Shown one piece after another: positions 5,744 to 11,615 of a stretch of 11,615 bases of DNA; the stretch's first letter is position 1; each line of letters opens with the position of its first letter. Source of the stretch: an uncultured Oscillospiraceae bacterium. GTDB taxonomy: Bacteria > Bacillota > Clostridia > Oscillospirales > Oscillospiraceae. The translations under genes and the position numbers were made by a program. A model generated the notes under the pieces. The model searched no databases. It worked only from the letters and a program-made list of their open reading frames with translations, and was not told where the DNA came from. The stretch is taken from NCBI GenBank assembly GCA_905236265.1, contig CAJOOV010000142.1, forward strand, positions 1 to 11,615, written 5' to 3'.

Positions 5744-8700
5744 ATGAAACAAACGACAAAACGAACCCTTTCCCTCCTCCTTGCGCTGGCAATGTGCTTC
5801 AGCCTCCTGCCTGCGTCTGCTTTGGAGCCGGAGGAAACCGACGAAGCTGTTTCCGTGGAAGCATCTGAGGCGGTGGAGACTGAGGCTGCGGAGACTGCCC
5901 TTGCGGAAACGCCGGAGGCAGAAAACGATCAGCCGTCTGAGCTTCTCTCCGGCCAATCCCCTCTTGAAGAAGCCGAGCAGTCCCTTTCTGAGGATGCAGA
6001 GCAGCCCCTCTCCGAAGAGGTAGAGGCTCTCCCTTCCGGGGACGCAGGGGAAGCCCTCTTCCAGGACAACGGTGAGGCCGTGCCAGCCGCTGTGTCTGAG
6101 GATGCGCCCACAGATGTGCCGGAGACTGCTGAGAGCGAGGTTTATGTCTCCGATGATCTGGCCGAGCCGGATGAGCTGCTCTATGATTACATGCTCAGCG
6201 TGTCCGCTGAAATGCTGGATGTCCCCGGTGTGCGTAAGCCCATGATGGCCGTGGGTACAAGACTCACCGGCGCAAACAGGATCATTTATGATGAGCTGCT
6301 GCGCATTTTCCCCGACATTGCCGCCGGTGAGCGCAGCTCCACAAAGTTTGCCCTCACCAGTGAGCAATTAGGGATTGCAGACGGTTGGAATGCCGACGAG
6401 CTGGGGATTGACGCCGTCGTTGAAAACGGCAAGCTCTCCACAAGCGCTACCGCCGCTGCCAAAGAGAAGCTGGGGGTGAATCTGGGTCTGCTGGTGGATG
6501 CGCTGATGGTAGATCAGCCGTATCACATGTATTGGTACGACAAAACCGCAGGCACCAAAATCTCCTACAGTTTTAAAGGCCAGTACAAAAACGGCGAGTA
6601 TTATGTGATTATCAGCGGCGTAACGCTCTCCTTCTCTGTCTCGTCGGAATACTCCGCCGGAAGCTATGAGGTGGATACCTCCCTTTGTGCAACTGTGTCT
6701 GCCGCCGCCGAGACCGCCGCAGGCGTGGTTTCACGCTACGCCACGCAAACCGATTACAACAAGCTGGTCAGCTACCGGGATTACATCTGCAACAGTGTGT
6801 CCTACAATTATAACGTGTCCTCCTCCGGCTCCTATGGCAATCCGTGGCAGCTGATCTGGGTCTTTGACCGGGACAATTCTACCAACGTGGTCTGCGAGGG
6901 TTATTCAAAGGCGTTTCAGTATCTGTGCGACCTGACCGGCTTTCCCTCTATTGAGTGCCGCACCGTCACCGGCAAGATGAACGGCGGAGCGCACATGTGG
7001 AACATCGTCCAGATGTCTGACAATGCCAATTATCTGGTAGACGTGACAAACTGCGACACCGCTTTGGATCGAACTGAGCTGTTCCTCGCCGGTTTCAGCT
7101 CCGGCTCCTATGCCGATGGCTACTCCGTGAAGTCCGGCCAGTCCTATACCTCTTATGTGTATGACAATGACACCATGACGCTGTACACTGAGGACGAGCT
7201 CACCCTCTCCTCCCAGAGATTTACCCCCCCTGTCTCTATGGACAATTGCACAGTGACGGTAGCTTCTGCCGTCTACAGCGGCACTCCCCTCACTCCTTCC
7301 GTAACGGTCAAGCAGGGCTACGCATACCTGACGGAAGGCACGGACTATACGCTGTCCTATGCCGATAACGTGAATGCAGGCACCGGTACGGTGACGGTTG
7401 CGGGCATGGGAAAGTACTACGGCACCTCCTATTGTACCTTTGACATTGCTGCCGCTCCTCTGGACAGTGCCGCAGTCTCTGCGGAGAATCAGTATTACAC
7501 CGGCGAGGCGCTGACACCCCCTGTCACTGTCACGCTGAACGGCACTGCGCTCTCAGAGGGTACGGATTACACTGTCTCCTTTGCCAACAACACCGACATT
7601 GGCACTGCCTCTTTCACGGTTACCGGTGCAGGAAACTATACCGGAACCGCAGCAGGTACATTTGAAATTGTGCATATGCCCCTCACTGTAGTGACCACCT
7701 CCTCCGGCAACGGTAAAACAAACGGAAACGCAATGTGCGCCGTTAAGGGCGGCGGGGTGTATCCATGGAACCCGGAGGCAGAAATCACCGTCACCGCTCC
7801 CACCGTGAGGGGTTACACCTTCAAGGGCTGGTACGAGGCAGACAGCGACACGGCGCTGAGTGCAGCTAAGTCCTACACCTTCTCTCAGGGTGAGCGAACC
7901 GGGGAGCTGAAGCTGGTGGCCGTGTATGAGACAAGCAAAGCGTTTTCCCTGCTGGTGGAAGCCTCTGTGTACAAAGACCCTATTTCAGGAAGAAAACGAT
8001 ATGAATCAGGTACAGTATCCGTTCCGGCAAACCAGACTGTTACAGTTGAGTATCTTGACAATAGTGCAACCTTCTTCTGCTGGCAGAATAGCAGCGGCAA
8101 AATCCTCAGCAGGGAAAAATCCTTCACCTTCTGCATGACCGGTGATATGCAGCTGAAAGCATTTGTCTCCAAGTCCTACAGCAAGGATAACATTCAGGTC
8201 GTCTTTGTGAACACCTCTAACGCCATGCTAAGCTGGGGAACCTACTATGATGATGAGACCATTGAATATCCAAATCCTCCTGCAATGATTGGTCAAAGCT
8301 TTATAGGCTGGAGCATGACGCCGGAAGAGATCAAGGCCGCCATGGTTGACAAGGAACTGGTAGAGGTTTATCCCATCTACCAATCGAACCACGAGAGCTG
8401 CGACATTCAGGTGGTCTATCTGGACGAGACCGGGAATGTTCTGAAAACTGACAGCTCCACCTATTCCAACCGGACATTGGGCAATGAATTCGTTGTGACA
8501 GCAGAGGAGTCTTTTGCCGGAAAAACCTTCTCCTACTGGACTGACAAGGCGGACGGAAGCGGTCAGGTATTGTCATACAACCTCAGTTATCGCACCAGAG
8601 CAGTCAAAAATGCGACACTTTATGCCGTCTATGCCGGTCAGCAGGATGTCAAACCTACGCTATCCGTTACCACTGCTGCCGGCGCACCCAATGGCAGCCG

Positions 8701-9025
8701 CTATCAGGTTCTGTTTATTATGTCCCGGAATATCCCGGAAGGCTACACGCTGGTTTCCGCCGGTGTCCGGTATATCATCGAAAGCCAGTTGAACGGACGG
8801 GATCCCGAGGAAATCCTGTACAGCAGCGGAGAAGAAAATGTACGGGAAAAAACCTGTTCTTCCCTTTCTTCCGACCAATCGTACACCCTCTCCATTACCT
8901 CTTCAAACCCTGACAATCGCTTCTATCTGAGAGGCTATGCAGCTGTCAAGGCTCCTGACGGAAGCATCGAATACTATTACTCCGATGTTGCGTCTGCCAG
9001 CTATAACGATTTTGCCAATTCGTAA
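5744..9025 (+). CDS. Large secreted protein with transglutaminase-like domain, Ig-like and InlB-like repeats
   Basis: The 1093-residue product begins with a signal peptide (basic 1-7, hydrophobic core 9-22, likely cleavage after ASA at 26). Residues 27-163 are acidic and low-complexity (about 40 Asp/Glu) with no Lys or Arg. A transglutaminase-like (papain-fold) domain follows, about 340-445, with a plausible triad Cys384 (VCEGYSKAF), His417 (AHMWNIV) and Asp433 (LVDVTNCD). Two Ig/MBG-like repeats span about 502-573 and 574-643 ('EGTDYT-SFANN' type). From about 647 come several InlB/Flg_new-like beta units (GYTFKGWY, SFIGWS, TFSYWT), then a C-terminal domain ending without LPxTG, SLH or choline-binding repeats. 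It probably acts outside the cell as a peptidase, transamidase or cell-wall/adhesion protein; the reaction is unknown. The start at 5744 is fixed by GGAGG 7 nt upstream and the signal peptide. It is monocistronic, between its own promoter and terminator. The 3' third has clearly lower GC than its neighbours. Confidence 0.9.
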   Translation: MKQTTKRTLSLLLALAMCFSLLPASALEPEETDEAVSVEASEAVETEAAETALAETPEAENDQPSELLSGQSPLEEAEQSLSEDAEQPLSEEVEALPSGDAGEALFQDNGEAVPAAVSEDAPTDVPETAESEVYVSDDLAEPDELLYDYMLSVSAEMLDVPGVRKPMMAVGTRLTGANRIIYDELLRIFPDIAAGERSSTKFALTSEQLGIADGWNADELGIDAVVENGKLSTSATAAAKEKLGVNLGLLVDALMVDQPYHMYWYDKTAGTKISYSFKGQYKNGEYYVIISGVTLSFSVSSEYSAGSYEVDTSLCATVSAAAETAAGVVSRYATQTDYNKLVSYRDYICNSVSYNYNVSSSGSYGNPWQLIWVFDRDNSTNVVCEGYSKAFQYLCDLTGFPSIECRTVTGKMNGGAHMWNIVQMSDNANYLVDVTNCDTALDRTELFLAGFSSGSYADGYSVKSGQSYTSYVYDNDTMTLYTEDELTLSSQRFTPPVSMDNCTVTVASAVYSGTPLTPSVTVKQGYAYLTEGTDYTLSYADNVNAGTGTVTVAGMGKYYGTSYCTFDIAAAPLDSAAVSAENQYYTGEALTPPVTVTLNGTALSEGTDYTVSFANNTDIGTASFTVTGAGNYTGTAAGTFEIVHMPLTVVTTSSGNGKTNGNAMCAVKGGGVYPWNPEAEITVTAPTVRGYTFKGWYEADSDTALSAAKSYTFSQGERTGELKLVAVYETSKAFSLLVEASVYKDPISGRKRYESGTVSVPANQTVTVEYLDNSATFFCWQNSSGKILSREKSFTFCMTGDMQLKAFVSKSYSKDNIQVVFVNTSNAMLSWGTYYDDETIEYPNPPAMIGQSFIGWSMTPEEIKAAMVDKELVEVYPIYQSNHESCDIQVVYLDETGNVLKTDSSTYSNRTLGNEFVVTAEESFAGKTFSYWTDKADGSGQVLSYNLSYRTRAVKNATLYAVYAGQQDVKPTLSVTTAAGAPNGSRYQVLFIMSRNIPEGYTLVSAGVRYIIESQLNGRDPEEILYSSGEENVREKTCSSLSSDQSYTLSITSSNPDNRFYLRGYAAVKAPDGSIEYYYSDVASASYNDFANS

Positions 9026-9031
9026 CACACG

Positions 9032-9069
9032 AAAGGCTCAGGCGGGTTTCCGCCTGAGCCTTTTCTTTT
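9032..9069 (+). terminator. Intrinsic terminator after the secreted protein gene
   Basis: A perfect stem of 13-14 bp (AAGGCTCAGGCGG 9033-9045 with 9050-9062) with a 4-nt loop is followed by TTTTCTTTT. It begins 7 nt after the stop codon and defines a monocistronic transcript. Confidence 0.92.
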
Positions 9070-9076
9070 GCCTGTC

Positions 9077-9118
9077 AAAAAGGGGCTGCCTCATTTTTGT
9101 GAGACAGCCCCTTATTTT
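9077..9118. terminator. Bidirectional terminator, mainly for the minus-strand ABC importer operon
   Basis: AAGGGGCTG (9080-9088) pairs with CAGCCCCTT (9105-9113), then after one mismatch CTCA (9090-9093) pairs with TGAG (9100-9103) over a 6-nt loop. On the minus strand five T residues follow (complement of 9077-9081); on the plus strand TTATTTT follows. It therefore ends the operon coming from the right and backs up the terminator at 9032-9069. Confidence 0.85.
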
Positions 9119-9138
9119 GTATCCGTATCATGTTCCGC

Positions 9139-9393
9139 TCAGCGAAACCACACAAAGTCACAGAAGGCAATAAACAGTGCAAATACCACACCGAAGATCA
9201 GTGCAATCAACAGCCCGGCCTTTAACGCCGCCCAGCGGTACATGCGCAGCTCTTCCTTCGTCATCTGCTGGTGGGGCGCATTGGGGGCGCTCTCCTCCCT
9301 TCGCAGATACCACGGCATTCCCTCCACGTTCATATTGACAATGGTTTCGCCCTCGTCCTCCTGCCGGAGGTCAGGTTCTTCCCGCCGCTGCAT
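9139..9393 (-). CDS. Small single-span membrane protein, last gene of the opp operon (function unknown)
   Basis: The 84-residue product has a charged, polar N-terminal part (1-54, rich in Arg and Glu) and one hydrophobic helix at about 59-81 ending 'DFVWFR'. Positive charges flanking the helix on its N side (RMYRWAALK) predict a cytoplasmic N-terminus and a very short outer tail. There is no signal peptide cleavage site and no family I recognise. The stop codon of the oppF-type gene is followed immediately by this ATG (TAAATG), with AGGAAG inside the upstream gene as ribosome binding site, so translation is probably coupled. The bidirectional terminator follows 21 bases after the stop. Position suggests a role tied to the importer, such as an accessory or stability subunit, but this is inference. 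An internal start at Met21 or Met26 is less likely given the coupling. Confidence 0.72.
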   Translation of the reverse strand: MQRREEPDLRQEDEGETIVNMNVEGMPWYLRREESAPNAPHQQMTKEELRMYRWAALKAGLLIALIFGVVFALFIAFCDFVWFR

Positions 9394-10476
9394 TTAGAGG
9401 ACTTCCTGAGAGTTGGTGGCGGTGTGGTTCCGCTTTGCCTCTGCCATAATCTGCTCCGCCCGTGCTTTTGCCTCCGGGTCATCGTACAGGTGGCAGGCAC
9501 AGAAGTGCCCCTCCTCCACCTCCAGCCACTCCGGCTGGGCGTACTTGCACACCTCCATGCACTCAGAGCAGCGGGTATGGAACTTGCACCCAGAGGGCGG
9601 GTTGGCAGGGCTGGGAATGGAGCCCTTCAGCACCACTCTGTTGATCTTCACATCCGGGTCAGGGATGGGGATAGCGGAGAACAGCGCCTTGGTATAGGGG
9701 TTCAGGGGGTTTGCAAAGATCTTTTCCGTCTCGGCATACTCCACCATATTGCCCAGATACATCACGCCCACAGTGTCGGAAATATGCTCCACCACGGACA
9801 GGTCATGGGAGATGAAGAGATAGGTCAGGCCGAAGTCCTTTTGAAGCTGCTTGAGCAGGTTGATGATCTGCGCCTGAATGGACACATCCAGAGCGGATAC
9901 AGGCTCGTCACAGACCACGAAATCCGGGGCAAGTGCCAGCGCACGGGCAATACAGATTCTCTGCCGCTGTCCGCCGGAGAACTCGTGGGGATAGCGCTCC
10001 TTGTAGTAGGCGGGCAGGCCGCAGACCTCCATGACACGGGTGATATAGTCATCCAGCTCGTCAGGGGGAACGATTTTATGCTCCCGCACCGCCTCACCGA
10101 TGATCTCGCCCACGGGCAGGCGGGGGGAGAGGCTGGAATAGGGGTCCTGAAAGACAAGCTGCATCCGGGGCCGCATTTTCCGCAGCTCCTCCTTGCTCAG
10201 GGCAAAGACATCCTGCCCGTCGAAAATCACGTCGCCGGAGGTTTTTTCCTGCAGTCTCAGAATCGTTCTGCCGCAGGTGGACTTGCCGCAGCCGGACTCG
10301 CCCACAAGACCCATGGTCTGGCGGCGCTTGATCTTAAAGCTCACGCCGTCCACGGCCTTGACGTTGCCCACGGTCTTTTTGATAAAGCTGGACTTGATGG
10401 GGAACCACTTCACCAGATTGTTTACTTCCAGAATATACTCGCTCTCTGTGGCGGGTGTCTTTTTGATCTCACTCAT
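9394..10476 (-). CDS. oppF: Oligopeptide/dipeptide ABC importer ATP-binding protein, OppF/DppF type
   Basis: The 360-residue cytosolic ATPase powers peptide (or nickel-type) uptake together with OppD and two permeases. It shows Walker A 59-GESGCGKS-66, Q-loop Gln110 in VFQDPYSSLSP, signature 166-FSGGQ-170, Walker B ending Asp190-Glu191 and the H-loop His224. The C-terminal oligopeptide-family region ('NPYTKALFSAIP', 'PSGCKFHTRC') includes a Cys cluster (C-x5-C-x2-C-x3-C, later C-x-C). About 30 residues of Ala/Lys/Glu-rich tail extend beyond the usual end at 320-335. The start at 10476 lies 1 nt after the oppD-type stop, with GGAGGAG 10 nt upstream inside that gene; the alternative ATG at 10497 has no such site. 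The pairing with an OppD-type neighbour supports OppF; the transported substrate cannot be read from the ATPases. Confidence 0.92.
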   Translation of the reverse strand: MSEIKKTPATESEYILEVNNLVKWFPIKSSFIKKTVGNVKAVDGVSFKIKRRQTMGLVGESGCGKSTCGRTILRLQEKTSGDVIFDGQDVFALSKEELRKMRPRMQLVFQDPYSSLSPRLPVGEIIGEAVREHKIVPPDELDDYITRVMEVCGLPAYYKERYPHEFSGGQRQRICIARALALAPDFVVCDEPVSALDVSIQAQIINLLKQLQKDFGLTYLFISHDLSVVEHISDTVGVMYLGNMVEYAETEKIFANPLNPYTKALFSAIPIPDPDVKINRVVLKGSIPSPANPPSGCKFHTRCSECMEVCKYAQPEWLEVEEGHFCACHLYDDPEAKARAEQIMAEAKRNHTATNSQEVL

Positions 10477-10477
10477 C

Positions 10478-11615
10478 TTAAAGCAGCTCCTCCACATTCA
10501 CAGATTTGGGATACCCCAGAGACTCCCCCTGCTCCAGATACCGGTAGCAGGAAACCACATGGGTATCGCTGATGCGGATCTCCGGGGGATACTGCTTGCT
10601 GCAGTGCTCGCACTGCATCTGGCAGCGGTCCCGGAAGTAGCAGTAGTTGGGCATGTCCACAGGGTTGGGCACGCTGCCGGGAATGTTGTACAGCTCCTCC
10701 ACCTTTTTCCCCACCACAGGCTTTGACTTCATCAGTCCGATGGTGTAGGGGTGGGCGGGATGGTGGAAGATGTCCGCCGCCGTACCCTTTTCAATCACCC
10801 GTCCGGCATACATGACCACCACATAATCCGCCATGCCTGCCACCACACCCAAGTCATGGGTGATGAGCATGATAGAGGAGTTCAACTTGTCCTTCAGATT
10901 TTGCAGCAGATCCAGAATCTGCGCCTGAATGGTCACGTCCAGCGCCGTAGTCGGCTCGTCTGCGATAATCAGGGTCGGGGAGCAGGCAAGAGCGATGGCA
11001 ATGCAGATACGCTGGCGCATACCGCCGGAGAGCTCGTGGGGGTACATATTGTACACGCCCTCTTTATTGGCGATGCCCACCAGCTCCAGCATTTCCAGCG
11101 TCCGTGCCTTGACCTCCTCCTTGCTCATCTCGGGGTGGTGCAGCTCCGTCACCTCATCAATCTGGGCGCCGATGCGGAACACCGGGTTCAGGCTGGTCAT
11201 AGGCTCCTGAAAGATCATGGAGATCTTGTTGCCCCGGAGCTTTTCCATAATGCTGTTGGGGGTATTGACGATATTCAGCGCCGTACCGTCCCCCTGATTG
11301 AAGCGGATCTCGCCGCCCACGGTCTGTCCGCTGGGGCGCTGGAGAAGCTGCATCAGGGAAAGGCTGGTGACGCTCTTACCGCAGCCGGACTCTCCCACCA
11401 CGCCCACAGTGGAGTGCTTGGGAATACTGAAGTTTACGCCGTCCACGGCCTTCACTGTGCCTACATCGGAGAAGAAGTAGGTACACACATTGTCAAACTC
11501 CACCACATTGTTGGGATCCTTCATCTTAGTGGTGTACAGGTTCGGGTCTTTATTGGCGTTCGCCCGCTCCTTTTCCAGCTTTCTCGTCACCTGACGGTTA
11601 AATCTGGTAATCCGC
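10478..11615 (-). CDS. oppD: Oligopeptide/dipeptide ABC importer ATP-binding protein, OppD/DppD type (5' end at or beyond window edge)
   Basis: This is the partner ATPase of the OppF-type gene. Numbering from the GTG at 11590 (370 residues), it has Walker A 66-GESGCGKS-73, Q-loop Gln128 (MIFQEPMTSLNP), signature 187-LSGGM-191, Walker B Asp211-Glu212 and His245. The C-terminal substrate-family region contains 'HPYTIGLMKSKP' and a Cys cluster (CYFRDRC, CQMQC, CEHC, then one further Cys). The start is unresolved. The frame stays open to the window edge, the GTG at 11590 and the ATG at 11524 both lack a ribosome binding site, and the last base in the window (read as G) would fit an ATG just outside. 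The polar N-terminal extension (about 28-36 residues before 'VVEFDNV') is longer than in typical OppD. Permease and binding-protein genes probably lie upstream, off the window. Confidence 0.9.
   Translation of the reverse strand, partial: RITRFNRQVTRKLEKERANANKDPNLYTTKMKDPNNVVEFDNVCTYFFSDVGTVKAVDGVNFSIPKHSTVGVVGESGCGKSVTSLSLMQLLQRPSGQTVGGEIRFNQGDGTALNIVNTPNSIMEKLRGNKISMIFQEPMTSLNPVFRIGAQIDEVTELHHPEMSKEEVKARTLEMLELVGIANKEGVYNMYPHELSGGMRQRICIAIALACSPTLIIADEPTTALDVTIQAQILDLLQNLKDKLNSSIMLITHDLGVVAGMADYVVVMYAGRVIEKGTAADIFHHPAHPYTIGLMKSKPVVGKKVEELYNIPGSVPNPVDMPNYCYFRDRCQMQCEHCSKQYPPEIRISDTHVVSCYRYLEQGESLGYPKSVNVEELL

Noticed and set aside
1..11615. CRISPR array, IS element, toxin-antitoxin or phage module
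   Set aside because: No regularly spaced repeats, transposase or integrase motifs, or small paired genes of that kind were found on either strand.

Overview
The window looks like ordinary chromosome of a high-GC, Gram-positive, anaerobic gut-type Clostridia, most plausibly a member of the Oscillospiraceae/Ruminococcaceae. This rests on near-consensus housekeeping (SigA-type) promoters with 16-17 bp spacers, strong AGGAGG-type ribosome binding sites, intrinsic terminators, a tRNA without an encoded CCA end, and a large secreted protein that combines a transglutaminase-like domain with bacterial Ig-like and InlB/Flg_new-like repeats. The genus is inference. I see no prophage, IS element, CRISPR array, toxin-antitoxin pair or defence island.

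Left part (1-3300, minus strand): an EF-G paralogue (14-2077) with its own promoter, preceded by a YegS/DgkB-type lipid kinase gene (2286-3203). The EF-G paralogue departs from standard GTPase motifs in switch I, G3 and G4. Middle part (3300-5430, plus strand): a strong promoter drives a branched-chain aminotransferase (ilvE, 3412-4485). An intrinsic terminator follows, and its T-tract ends one base before the ribosome binding site of a FabG-like short-chain dehydrogenase (4594-5331). That enzyme carries a signature I associate with YmfI, the EF-P 5-aminopentanone reductase. A tRNA-Pro(UGG) gene with its own promoter and terminator lies on the minus strand (5377-5547).

Right part: divergent from the tRNA, a consensus promoter (5588-5616) and a roughly 120-nt leader precede a 1093-residue secreted protein (5744-9025). 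It has a signal peptide, a long acidic stretch without Lys or Arg, a transglutaminase-like Cys-His-Asp domain, two Ig-like repeats and several InlB-like repeats, but no recognisable surface anchor. Two back-to-back terminators (9032-9069 and 9077-9118) separate it from a converging oligopeptide/dipeptide ABC importer operon on the minus strand: OppD-type ATPase (10478 to the window edge), OppF-type ATPase (9394-10476) and an 84-residue single-span membrane protein (9139-9393). These three genes are packed with 0-1 nt between them. The permeases and binding protein of this importer would be expected beyond the right edge.

The points most worth a second look are the altered GTPase motifs of the EF-G paralogue, a similar initially transcribed element plus GC-rich hairpin shared by the EF-G-like and ilvE leaders, the terminator abutting the SDR ribosome binding site, the Asn-to-Asp change in the SDR catalytic tetrad, and the small membrane protein fused transcriptionally to oppF. 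I did not find convincing evidence of a wholly new multi-gene system.
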